Source: Methylohalomonas sp034521715 (GTDB taxonomy: Bacteria; Pseudomonadota; Gammaproteobacteria; Methylohalomonadales; Methylohalomonadaceae). Taken from it: a stretch of DNA of 64,000 nucleotides. Numbering within the stretch: the first letter of the stretch is position 1; every line of letters starts with the position of its first letter. This document shows positions 9,915-18,335 of this stretch, in pieces. The DNA is taken from positions 1 to 64,000 of the forward strand of contig JAXHLY010000008.1 of the NCBI GenBank assembly GCA_034521715.1, read 5' to 3'. A program made the position numbers and the translations under genes. Below the pieces are notes generated by a model. That model did no database searches. It worked only from the letters and a program-made list of their open reading frames with translations, and was not told the DNA's origin.

Positions 9915-10241
9915 TCAGCAGGACGGCCCTGCAGACTGTGCGAGCGCGTCTCGATCGGCGGCACCATCTCCCTGCATCTGTGATTGTTGCGTGAATGCCT
10001 GCAGATCACGGCGGTAACGCGGCATATAGACTATCGGCAATATCAGCGTGCCGACACCGCCCCAAAGCAGATAGGGTGCAATATCGGTCAGTGGCTGAAT
10101 GCGTACAAAACCCAGATAGTCATTGATGTACATCAGCAGCGCAAGGATGATCAGGCCGCCGAATACGCCCGCCCACATCAGTTTCAGGCTGGCCGTGGAG
10201 ATGGATACCCGCAGCTGACTGTCAGGGTTCAACCGGTTCAT
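9915..10241 (-). CDS. Small two-helix membrane protein, hypothetical
   Basis: About 108 residues. Two hydrophobic segments are visible, LMWAGVFGGLIILALLMYI (around residues 20-40) and IAPYLLWGGVGTLILPIVYM (around residues 55-75), with a polar C-terminus. No motif is recognised. The ATG at 10241 overlaps the end of the upstream lipoprotein gene by 20 bases, which supports translational coupling and this start rather than the longer in-frame extension. Function unknown. The 200 bases between the CULT gene and this gene's end (9709-9914) show nothing that I recognise. Confidence 0.6.
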   Translation of the reverse strand: MNRLNPDSQLRVSISTASLKLMWAGVFGGLIILALLMYINDYLGFVRIQPLTDIAPYLLWGGVGTLILPIVYMPRYRRDLQAFTQQSQMQGDGAADRDALAQSAGPSC

Positions 10242-10515
10242 TCTCGCTGCGCGTGAATTGTTTGACTTTGACTTCATCGTTGATGAACTGAATCGTGATG
10301 CGGGTAGTGCCGTCCTCCCATACCGCCGAGGTACCGGACAGGCCGCCCAGCTGCAGACTCGATGTATCCGCCGGTTCACCGAGCAGGGCGATGACATCTT
10401 CCCTGGGCATGCCGTTTTCTATCCTGTCGAAGTTTTCCTGGTTGAGTTTCGAGCTCGAGTCACAAGCGGTCAGTGTCAGCAGCGCGATCAGCAGCGGGAT
10501 ATTTCTCAGCATCAT
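10222..10515 (-). CDS. Small SmpA/BamE-like lipoprotein
   Basis: The 97-residue product begins MMLRNIPLLIALLTLTACDS: a short signal peptide ending in the lipobox LTAC, so the Cys at residue 18 should be lipidated. The mature part NFDRIENGMPREDVIALLGE is the BamE/SmpA-OmlA (or DUF3862) pattern, in which a helix with a GMxxxxVxxLLG motif packs on a small sheet, followed by AVWEDGTTRITIQFINDEV. BamE itself belongs to the outer-membrane assembly complex; this protein is a shorter relative and its partner is unknown. It overlaps the downstream membrane-protein gene and follows the HAD hydrolase gene by 20 bases, suggesting one operon. Confidence 0.75.
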   Translation of the reverse strand: MMLRNIPLLIALLTLTACDSSSKLNQENFDRIENGMPREDVIALLGEPADTSSLQLGGLSGTSAVWEDGTTRITIQFINDEVKVKQFTRSENEPVEP

Positions 10516-10534
10516 TATACTTGTCCGTTGTTCA

Positions 10535-11245
10535 TTATGCGGTGGCCGCTGCAAATTGTCGGATATGACTGCCCAGTTCCGATAGTGATCGGACCTCGGC
10601 ATCGGCCCGCTCTATATGCGGCCAGCTCTGCAGAGTGCCGGTTCGATCCCAGATGGTTTTCATCCCGGCGGCGCGTGCCGCAATGATGTCGTTATCGGGA
10701 TCGTCGCCGACATGCACGGCACTGGAGGGATGAACACCCGCCAGCCGGCAGGCCTCCCGGAAGATTTTCGGTGCCGGTTTTGCGGCACCAACCCGTTCAG
10801 CCGACAGGTTGTGATGAAAAATATGATGAATGCCGATCTGCATCAGGTCGGCATTGCCGTTGGTCAGTGAACACAGCAGATAATCCCTGCGTAACCGTGT
10901 CAGCACCGGCATGACATCGGCATATATCTCGACATCGTTGCGATAAGCCATGAATTTGCCAAACGCGGCATTGGCCAGTCGCATCGCAGAGTTGCTGTCA
11001 TAGCCGCTGTGTTCGGCGGCGTGTTTCATGGCCAGCCAGCGCACCCGGCCGATATCATGCCGCAGTTCGGGACGTTCCGAGAGCAGGTGCGCCGGCGTTC
11101 GCGCAGGGATTCGATCGTGTGCCGGGCGGCGAAGCCCGGGTCAGTGTCCGGCCAGCCAGACATGCAGTTCATTTTCTGCGCGCCGCAGGCAGGACCCGAA
11201 GTCCCAGAGCGTGTCGTCGAGGTCAAAACAGATCAGTTTCATCAT
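10535..11245 (-). CDS. HAD-superfamily hydrolase, YigB-like (frameshifted)
   Basis: The start MMKLICFDLDDTLWDFG contains the DxD motif I nucleophile (FDLDDTLW). After two frame changes (near 11145 and 11045) the long frame MKHAAEHSGYDSNSAMRLAN leads to the motif II region LLCSLTNGNADL, the motif III lysine in GAAKPAPKIFREAC, and motif IV VHVGDDPDNDIIAARAAG. This is a complete HAD-IA phosphatase set with a helical C1 cap. E. coli YigB dephosphorylates FMN and other phosphates; the exact substrate here is unknown. It is the first gene of a reverse-strand group with the two small genes downstream. Confidence 0.83.
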
Positions 11246-11306
11246 GCTATGGTTACGGATACATTTGGCGGCCTGAAGTTGCGCCGTTGGTAACAGGATA
11301 CTACAG

Positions 11307-11775
11307 GTGCGTATGTGGCTGACCCTTGTACTGGTTATTTTGCTGGCCCCTGCCGCCCTGCTGGCAGGCGCAATACTGCTCAACCGCGTGCCGTTGTTCG
11401 AGCCGCCGGGCTTTACAGCACGCCTGCAGACCTATCTTGGCCACAATGTTGCCGAACTGCGGCCCGATGCGGGATTTTCCGGAACTGCGGCCTGCAGTTT
11501 ACCCGATCGAGCCGGCGCTGCTGTGTCAGCAGGTTACCTCGGCACTGGAATTCGCTGGGCTGGAATGGCAGGCGCTGGCAGGCGACTGCCACTACCATGC
11601 GATCGTGACGACCCCATTGCTCGGGTTTAAGGATGATGTACGCATTGGCGTGGAGCCGGTGGGCGATTCAAGTTCGCACCTGACAATACATTCGGGTTCG
11701 CGGGTCGGCAGGGGTGACATGGGCGCCAATATCCGCCATGTACTGGATCTGGTCAGGGCGGTAGAGCGGCAATGA
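11307..11775 (+). CDS. DUF1499 family membrane-anchored protein (frameshifted)
   Basis: Begins at GTG 11307 (or ATG 11313) with a single hydrophobic helix, MWLTLVLVILLAPAALLAGA. After one frame change near 11465 the reading continues AVYPIEPALLCQQVTSALEF, then FKDDVRIGVEPVGDSSSHLT and the ending SRVGRGDMGANIRHVLDLVR. The SRxGxxDxGxNxxRV-type ending is the DUF1499 signature, a family of unknown function with a single membrane anchor. Its stop overlaps the start of the asparaginase gene (ATGA), so translation is probably coupled. It is divergent from the HAD gene with about 60 bases between starts. Confidence 0.75.
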
Positions 11776-12800
11776 GTGCCCGGGTCCCGACAGTATCGGC
11801 CTCCGGCCTCGCGCTGTTGGCGGAGATCTGCCGCGGTGACAGCGTCGAGAGCGTGCACTACGGTGCTGTCGCCGTTGCGGATAATAACGGCAGGCTGCAT
11901 TACCATGCCGGCGATCCGGAACCGGCTATCTTTAGCCGTTCAACACTGAAGCCGTTCCAGGCGTTGCCGCTGATCGCGCATCCACAGTTCGACAGCCTGG
12001 AGTTCGGCAGCGCCGATATCGCCATGTCCTGCGCCAGCCATTCGGGTGAATCCTTTCATGTCGATCGGGTGCGCTCGCTGCTCGAACGCTGCGGTTATTC
12101 CGAGGCCGATCTGGCCTGCGGCACGCATGCACCTTTTTACCATGAAGCACTCGGGACCTGGCCGTCAGCGGATGCCGTTTTTTCGCCGTTGCAGCACAAC
12201 TGCTCCGGCAAGCATACCGGCATGCTGGCGCTGGCAAAACTGCTGCAAGCGCCGGCGGCGGGTTATCTCGAGCCCGATCATGCAGTGCAGATCGCGATCC
12301 TGTCGGCAGTCGCCCATTGCACCGATGTGGCAGCCGGGCAACTGGCCAGGGGCACGGACGGCTGCAGCGCGCCCAACTACGCCATGCCGCTTGTCAGGCT
12401 GGCCCGGGCCTATGCCTGGCTGGCACAGCCGCCGGCAGGCGATCCGTTTGCCGATGCCGTTGATCGGATACGTGCGGCCATGCTGGCCAATCCCGATCTG
12501 GTGGCGGGAACGCAGCGCCTGGATACACGTTTAATGAATGCCCTGCCGGGGATCTGCCTGAGCAAGTCCGGTGCCGAGGCGGTGCATTGCCTGGCCCTGC
12601 CGGAAGCCGGGCTGGGTGTTGCCATCAAGGTGGCCGACGGCAATGGTCGCGCTCTCGGCTGCATCGTTGCTTCCGTGTTGCAACAGCTCGGCATCAGCGA
12701 GGCCGCCAGTCTGGCGGAATTCATCGAGGTGCCACTGCATAATGCCCGCGGCAGGCAGGTCGGGCTGATACGTCCGGCAGTGACGCTGGAGCCGGCATGA
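11772..12800 (+). CDS. Asparaginase, L-asparaginase II family (PF06089 type)
   Basis: A complete 342-residue product. Recognisable blocks are FSRSTLKPFQALPLI, MSCASHSGESFH, QHNCSGKHTGMLALAKLLQ, and ARGTDGCSAPNYAMPLVRLA. These are the conserved motifs of the thermolabile, rhizobial-type asparaginase family (unrelated in fold to E. coli AnsA/AnsB), which hydrolyses L-asparagine to aspartate and ammonia. No signal peptide is seen, so it should be cytoplasmic. It sits between a DUF1499 gene and yjbQ with 4-base overlaps on both sides, forming a compact operon. Confidence 0.9.
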   Translation: MSARVPTVSASGLALLAEICRGDSVESVHYGAVAVADNNGRLHYHAGDPEPAIFSRSTLKPFQALPLIAHPQFDSLEFGSADIAMSCASHSGESFHVDRVRSLLERCGYSEADLACGTHAPFYHEALGTWPSADAVFSPLQHNCSGKHTGMLALAKLLQAPAAGYLEPDHAVQIAILSAVAHCTDVAAGQLARGTDGCSAPNYAMPLVRLARAYAWLAQPPAGDPFADAVDRIRAAMLANPDLVAGTQRLDTRLMNALPGICLSKSGAEAVHCLALPEAGLGVAIKVADGNGRALGCIVASVLQQLGISEAASLAEFIEVPLHNARGRQVGLIRPAVTLEPA

Positions 12801-13213
12801 TCCAACAGGAACAGCTGACTGTTCAGACCCGCGGCCGCGGGACACAGGATATTACCGGTGAAGTGCAGCGCATTGTCGGCGATGCCGGCGTCGAGACCGG
12901 ACTCTGCAACGTCTTCCTGCATCACACCAGTGCCTCGCTCATTCTGTGTGAAAATGCCGATCCGGATGTGCGTCACGACCTGGAAACCTTCATGCAGCGC
13001 CTGGTTCCGGATGGCGATCCGATGTTCATTCATACCACGGAAGGGCCGGATGACATGCCGGCGCATGTACGAGCCGTGCTGACGAGCAACAGTATCAGCG
13101 TGCCGATCACGGGCGGCCGCTGTTCACTGGGAACCTGGCAGGGGATTTATATCTGGGAACATCGACACTCGGCACAGCGTCGACGTGTTACGCTGACAGT
13201 CTATGGCGAATGA
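12797..13213 (+). CDS. yjbQ: YjbQ family (UPF0047) protein
   Basis: A 138-residue protein with GLCNVFLHHTSASLILCENA, VRHDLETFMQRLVPD, and the C-terminal GGRCSLGTWQGIYIWEHR. This is the YjbQ/UPF0047 signature, in which conserved His and Asp residues line a trimeric pocket. Some members show weak thiamine-phosphate synthase activity in vitro; the physiological role is uncertain. It overlaps the asparaginase gene by four bases (ATGA). The next 90 bases up to 13303 hold no convincing gene. Confidence 0.92.
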   Translation: MIQQEQLTVQTRGRGTQDITGEVQRIVGDAGVETGLCNVFLHHTSASLILCENADPDVRHDLETFMQRLVPDGDPMFIHTTEGPDDMPAHVRAVLTSNSISVPITGGRCSLGTWQGIYIWEHRHSAQRRRVTLTVYGE

Positions 13214-13302
13214 TGATGACTATCCGGCTGCGACAGAGTGCAGTCGCCATGGCGAGGGGCCGAATCCGGAAACCCATGGGTTGAAAGATTGCGTAAGAGG
13301 TT

Positions 13303-15339
13303 ATGAAGTCACTTTCGGATGTATTGCAGGCGAACCGACGGCAGTATTTCGTCGGCCGTGCGCGGGAACTCGGCTGGGTCGAAAGCATGTTGGCCGAACC
13401 CGATACCACTTCGCGTGTGTTGTTCTATTACGGTCCCGGTGGTATCGGCAAGTCGACGCTGGTCGCTGAAATCCACGCTCGTCTCAGAGAGCATAACATT
13501 CCGGCCGGCCAGATCGATGCCCGCGATCTGCCGGTAACGCCACAAGCAGTACGCCGGGCCGTTGAGCAAGGGCTAACCGGCCTTGGCGGCGGCGACCAAC
13601 AGCCGGTCTGGCTGTTGATCGATAATTTTGACCATCTCGCCGCGCTTGAGACCTGGTTTCATGAATCCTTGCTGCCGCACCTGCCTGCCAATGTCCGCAC
13701 GGTCGTGGCCGGCCGGCAGCCGCCGGATACCCGCTGGCGTGCGGATCCGGCGTGGAACGGGTTGCTGCGCAGTATAGAACTGTCGCCACTGTCAGCCGAT
13801 GAAGCTTACGACTACCTCGACAAGCGTGGTCTTGGCGCTTCGCACAAAGACGCGGTTCATTGTTTTGCACAGGGTTATCCGCTGGCGCTGGCCATGGCGG
13901 CGGATGCCTGCCTGACGAATAATCAGTTTGACTTGCAGGCGGACACGCTGGACGAATTTCTGCAGGCGCTGGCGTTGCAGTTTGTCGAAGAAGCCCGCAC
14001 GCCGGTGCATGCCACGGCGTTGCAGGCTGCCGCGCTGACGAATTATCTGTCGGAACCGCTGCTCGCGGCCATGCTGCCGGGCGAAAACGCCCATCAACTG
14101 TATAACTGGCTTGCCGGCCTGTCCTGTGTCAACACTGCCGGACGCGGCCTGATCGTGCATGACCTGATTGGTGAAATCATTGCCGCCGACCTGCGCCGCC
14201 GCGATCCGGACAAGGCCGAACGCCTGATCTATCTCGGCGAGGAATACTTCCTGACGCAGCTCAACAGCAGCACGAAGCTGGCGGCTCACGAGATTGTCGA
14301 GGATCTGACTTACCTGGCCCGCCAGGGCGAGCTTTCCGATCAAATGCACCGCGCTGCGCGCGAGCAACCGCTTTACAGTGATGCGCCGGAAGCCGTGGAA
14401 GTGGATCTGGTGCGTGACTGGATAGAGAGACATCAGGGTGAGGACCAGCGGTTGATTTTCGACACCTGGTATCGCCGGCAACCGGCGGGACTGGTCGTGT
14501 TTCGTGATCGGGAAAACCGCATGCAGGGATTTGCCTGTTTTCTCGAACTCGACGCGGCTACCGAGACCGCCTTTGATCCGGTCGCCCGTGCCGTACAGGC
14601 ACACGCCGCCGACGCGGGATTGAAGATGGATGGCCCTGTTGAATTATGCCGCTACTGGATGCACCACGATCGGCATATGCAGCTGTCATCAGTGATGAAC
14701 AAGGCCTTGACCCTGTTGATAGCACGAGCCGCAACCCGAAGCGATCTGCAGGCCAGCACGATAGTCCAGGTAGACGACGAGATGGCCCGCAACATGGCCA
14801 CACTCGCCGATCACGATTGTCTGGATGATGCCGCTTACCCGGTTGGGACGGATCGGATCATTGTGACCCTGCACGACTGGCGAGACGAGCTGATCGGTAA
14901 CTGGCTGGTACGGACCAATCGCCGGGTACGCGACATGACGCGCGCTGCCCAGGATATCGACACCAACACGCTGACCCAGGAACAGATCCGCGAGTCCCTG
15001 AAACACATACTGCGCCACTATCAGCATAACGACAGCCTCAAACAATCGCCATTGCTGAAAAGCGGACTTTTCCCTAACGACATGACCGGCGATGAACGCG
15101 TGGAGCACCTGCGCCGGCTCATCCAGCAGGCCGCCGGGCGGCTGCGCGCAGTCCCCAAAACCCGGCGCTATTACGACATCCTCTGGCATACTTACTTCCA
15201 TCCCGCCACCAGCCGGCTGAACGCCGCCGGCAAACTCAACATGGCTCCCAGCACCTACTACCGTCACCTGGCCACGGCCGTCGACCTGCTGGCCGGCGAA
15301 CTCGCAACCCTGCAAAACAAATGCGATTTCGATAACTGA
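13303..15339 (+). CDS. Large NTPase with C-terminal helix-turn-helix; possible GNAT-like middle domain
   Basis: An intact 678-residue frame. Residues 15-250 form a STAND/AAA-type NTPase: VGRARELGWVESML, Walker A FYYGPGGIGKSTLVAEI and Walker B VWLLIDNFDHLA, then VRTVVAGRQPP (sensor-like Arg) and a winged-helix-like part with GYPLALAMAADA. Residues about 385-470 contain GLVVFRDRENRMQGFACFLE, which looks like the central strand pair of a GNAT acetyltransferase fold; this is inference. The C-terminal 40 residues (LNAAGKLNMAPSTYYRHLAT) resemble a sigma-region-4-like helix-turn-helix. It may be a signal-sensing transcription regulator. It is followed by the repeat-protein operon 150 bases downstream on the same strand and may control it; no direct evidence. 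Family unknown to me. Confidence 0.7.
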   Translation: MKSLSDVLQANRRQYFVGRARELGWVESMLAEPDTTSRVLFYYGPGGIGKSTLVAEIHARLREHNIPAGQIDARDLPVTPQAVRRAVEQGLTGLGGGDQQPVWLLIDNFDHLAALETWFHESLLPHLPANVRTVVAGRQPPDTRWRADPAWNGLLRSIELSPLSADEAYDYLDKRGLGASHKDAVHCFAQGYPLALAMAADACLTNNQFDLQADTLDEFLQALALQFVEEARTPVHATALQAAALTNYLSEPLLAAMLPGENAHQLYNWLAGLSCVNTAGRGLIVHDLIGEIIAADLRRRDPDKAERLIYLGEEYFLTQLNSSTKLAAHEIVEDLTYLARQGELSDQMHRAAREQPLYSDAPEAVEVDLVRDWIERHQGEDQRLIFDTWYRRQPAGLVVFRDRENRMQGFACFLELDAATETAFDPVARAVQAHAADAGLKMDGPVELCRYWMHHDRHMQLSSVMNKALTLLIARAATRSDLQASTIVQVDDEMARNMATLADHDCLDDAAYPVGTDRIIVTLHDWRDELIGNWLVRTNRRVRDMTRAAQDIDTNTLTQEQIRESLKHILRHYQHNDSLKQSPLLKSGLFPNDMTGDERVEHLRRLIQQAAGRLRAVPKTRRYYDILWHTYFHPATSRLNAAGKLNMAPSTYYRHLATAVDLLAGELATLQNKCDFDN

Positions 15340-15493
15340 GAGTAATTCGGTATAGAAACCGAGAGTCGGCCCTGCGTAGCCTGATCCTGAATAACGTATT
15401 GATTCAGCTATGGGGCTTTGCAGCGCTGAGCCTATTGGATTTCAAGGGGGATAGGCTCGTGCTGCACAGCCTCACCAAACAGGGGGTCGTGCC

Positions 15494-17832
15494 ATGTTGC
15501 CCAAGAATCTACAGTTGCACAGCTATATTTCTTTCACCTCAGCGATGCTGTTTAGCATCTCTGTTTCGGCCGGAGCTGGCGGTAGTCTCAGCATCTCTCC
15601 AGACCAAGGTAATGAAACGCCGCAGATACAACTGGAGAATGGCGGGGATAATGGAATGAAGGCGAAAACGATGGAGGCTGAAACGCAGCAGGTGATGTCC
15701 CAGGCCGAACGCCGGCCTTAACCAGGTATCACCCAACAGCGATTTCATTCTGGAAGTGCCAGTTGAATTCAACGGCACCGGCACATTCAGCTCGGAATAT
15801 GGGGCCCTAGAGGGACAGCCTTATAATCAAATCGCGGTTTACTGTCAGATGCATTTCCATGACGAAGACTGGGAGACTCCCGACACGGTCAAAATCACTG
15901 AAACCAAGGTGATCACTCTGGGGTCGGATAGTTCCTTTAATGGAACCGGTGGCGTTATCTGGTATCGCGTAGTTCGTGGTCTCGTACAGGAACAGCTCGA
16001 CGGATCTGGAAGATATCGATTGGCGTCCATGGTGCAAGGCCCAGTACGATTGTGCCGCTGATGAGTCTGGTCGTGTGCCACAATGGTCAGCCATGTAGCT
16101 GTTGAGGAGAGCCGGCGCTCATCTACTGACTCGTCGAGTACGAGCTTCTGGTGCTGTTGACGCCTGATATATGCATACGATTCGTCGTGGTTGAAGTCCA
16201 CATAGCGAACCGTGCAAGTATTTGTGCGCGACCTGGCAATCGCTGTTGCTCATCTTTTCGTCTGTGTATAGCGGTGTTCAAGTACTATGGTGCCAATGCT
16301 CAAGCAGACTGAACGATGGCCGTTTCCGACATAGCAGGCTGCCGGTAATCGGCAGACGATGCCGACGTCGTTCACTGGCTTTGGTGTGGCAGCAGCACTG
16401 GCGATAGTGTACCCACGGTTCAGACGGCGCCGTTGCGCTTCGGTGTCGCGCAGGGACGGTGGCGTACTCGTGCATCGACGGTACAGACGGCGCCGTTACG
16501 CTTTGGTGTGGCACCGGACGGTGGCAATGGTGTGCCAACGATAAAGACCTTGCCATTACGCTTCGGCGTCGCGCCCGGATGGCGGCGATGGTGTACCAAC
16601 GATCACGCACACTGCCCATTGCGCTTATGGCGTTGCGCCGGCAACTGAAGATATACCGACCATTCGCACGCCGCCATTGCGTTACGGTGTTGCGCCGGTG
16701 ACCGGTGAGGTACCCATCATACGCACACCGTCGTTACGTTATGGCGCTGCGCCAGCGGCGGAGGATGTTCCGACGATCCGTACGCCACCGTTGCGTTACG
16801 GCGTCGCGCCGACGGCCGGTGAGGTACCCACCATCCGCACGCCGCCCTTGCGTTATGGCGTTGCGCCGGCCGCGGATGATATACCGACGATCCGTACGCC
16901 CCCATTGCGCTATGGCGTAGCCCCGGCCGCCGGCGATATTCCGACCATACGCACACCACCGTTGCGTTACGGTGTCGCCCCGGATACCGGTGAAGTGCCG
17001 ACGATCCGCACACCGCCGCTGCGCTATGGTGTTGCGCCGGCCGCCGGCGATATTCCGACCATACGCACACCATCGTTGCGTTACGGCGTCGCCCCGGATA
17101 CCGGTGAGGTGCCGACGATCCGCACACCACCGTTGCGCTATGGTATCGCGCCCGGTACCGGCGATGTGCCGACCATAACAACCGCGCCTCTGCTGTACGA
17201 GGTTACACCCACCGGGCAACCGGCGACCGATAACCGTGAAACCGAATTCAGACTGGTTCGCGTCACGCCGCTCGATCCCAATAATGCCATCGATCCCTTC
17301 GATTATCGCAATGTCATCGAAGTCATTAATGACGCAAGATCACCTGACAACTGATGATTCAGTCGCGATCAACAGCGCCTGCGGTGTGACGGCAGTCCGA
17401 CAGCGCTGGTCGTTCACCAATGTGCCATTGATTCCCTTGATATTCGGCAGTATCGGCTTGCAGCCCGATCGGTGGCTGCATCAGCTGGAGCGCCGGATAC
17501 AGGTTCGAGACCTTTGATAATCCACCGCCATTACCATCAGGTGCTGCGATTGGGTTTTATAGTGGACGTTCTGCTGGCGGTGCTTCGAATTGCGGTTTGT
17601 AGCGGGCATCGGGCTGGTCCAGTGCATGACTTGCCGGCGGTTCGTAGTTTGGCGGTCTCAAGTTCCCTGATTACGGTAACGTCGACGATAAGCGGTAGAA
17701 GTCGATTCGGAGAGTCGGATGGACGACTGCTTTGAATTGACGTTGACTGCTTCGGCCGGAAATGATGGTGATATCGAGTTACTTGATGCCAGCGGCTTTG
17801 ACTGCGGCACGGGCGGAGGTGGCTGTCCATGA
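15494..17832 (+). CDS. Secreted or surface protein with 19-residue tandem repeats (frameshifted)
   Basis: The first frame starts MLPKNLQLHSYISFTSAMLF with a hydrophobic SISVSAGAG signal-like segment, followed by a Gly/Asn/Gln-rich stretch. A second frame near 15735 continues SPNSDFILEVPVEFNGTGTF. Between 16062 and 16370 the frame is badly broken. From about 16377 to 17210 a 57-base repeat encodes PTIRTPPLRYGVAPAAGDI-type units, then VRVTPLDPNNAIDPFDYRNV. The rest (17355-17832) is again broken but ends with ASAGNDGDIELLDASGFDCG and a stop that overlaps the next start (ATGA). I take this as one long exported protein because of the shared strand and the coupled end, but two genes are possible. 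No family is recognised. The repeats suggest an extended fibre or adhesin-like stalk; this is inference. Confidence 0.5.
16377..17210 (+). repeat. 57-bp tandem repeat array encoding 19-residue units
   Basis: About fifteen consecutive units. Nine near-perfect units between 16675 and 17165 encode LRYGVAPxxGxxPTIRTPP. The five or so upstream units are more diverged (LRFGVAPDGGNGVPTIKTLP) and contain frame breaks, and the last unit (LLYEVTPTG) is degenerate. Two unit types alternate in the core: those with DTGEVPTIRTP and those with AAGDIPTIRTP, suggesting amplification as dimers. Length variation between strains is likely. Confidence 0.9.
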
Positions 17833-18335
17833 CCCGGCGCGCATCCGAGTTGCTTGTTGTGACGCTTTCGCTGGCCGCGATCGTGGCCGTGCAGCTGGCC
17901 GAGCCGCAGGCGCGCACGTTCCGTGAGTTCCGCGCGATTCCCAAGCCCGAGGGGCTGCCGGACAACGCCGAGCGCGTCGACAATATCGAGCCGATTGATC
18001 GGGAACTGGTCGAACGTGCGGTGCGCGAGATCCTCGGTGCCTGGAACAGCGGCCGGCTGGAGTCATTATTGGCCGACGCTTTCGTTAACCGGCAGAAACT
18101 TGCCGATACGCTCATTACGGTGGTGCCGCGTGACGCGGAATTGAGCCTGTTATCACTGCGCTCGTACTCGACGCTGGAGCAGTACAACACCGAGGACCCG
18201 CAAAAGGGCCGTTACCGGGTCAGCAAGGTTTCGGCCGTGTTGCGCATGCAGGTCATCTTCAACGATGCGCAGACGGGCTTTCAGCGTTTGCCCAACACCA
18301 GCGAATTCATCATCGAAATCCGTGAGCCGATCTGA
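17829..18335 (+). CDS. Small membrane-anchored or exported protein of unknown function
   Basis: A 168-residue product with an N-terminal hydrophobic segment LLVVTLSLAAIVAVQLAE (a signal peptide or single anchor), then a mostly alpha/beta domain: REILGAWNSGRLESLLADAF, RQKLADTLITVVPRDAEL, VSKVSAVLRMQVIFNDAQTG and the ending NTSEFIIEIREPI. I do not recognise it. The pattern of a basic start, a helix pair and a beta-rich end resembles NTF2/SnoaL-like folds, but this is only an impression. It overlaps the repeat-protein gene by four bases upstream and touches the barrel gene downstream (TGATG at 18333-18337), so the three genes are almost certainly one operon. Confidence 0.65.
   Translation: MTRRASELLVVTLSLAAIVAVQLAEPQARTFREFRAIPKPEGLPDNAERVDNIEPIDRELVERAVREILGAWNSGRLESLLADAFVNRQKLADTLITVVPRDAELSLLSLRSYSTLEQYNTEDPQKGRYRVSKVSAVLRMQVIFNDAQTGFQRLPNTSEFIIEIREPI

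Noticed and set aside
13203..13469. Open frame just after yjbQ (MANDDDYPAATECSRHGEG...)
   Set aside because: It runs far into the NTPase gene in another frame, has no family pattern and no ribosome site; treated as a chance frame.
16717..17219. Long reverse-strand frames across the repeat array
   Set aside because: They are repeat-derived mirror frames of the 57-base units; their composition (Arg/His/Ser-rich) is typical of antisense readings.
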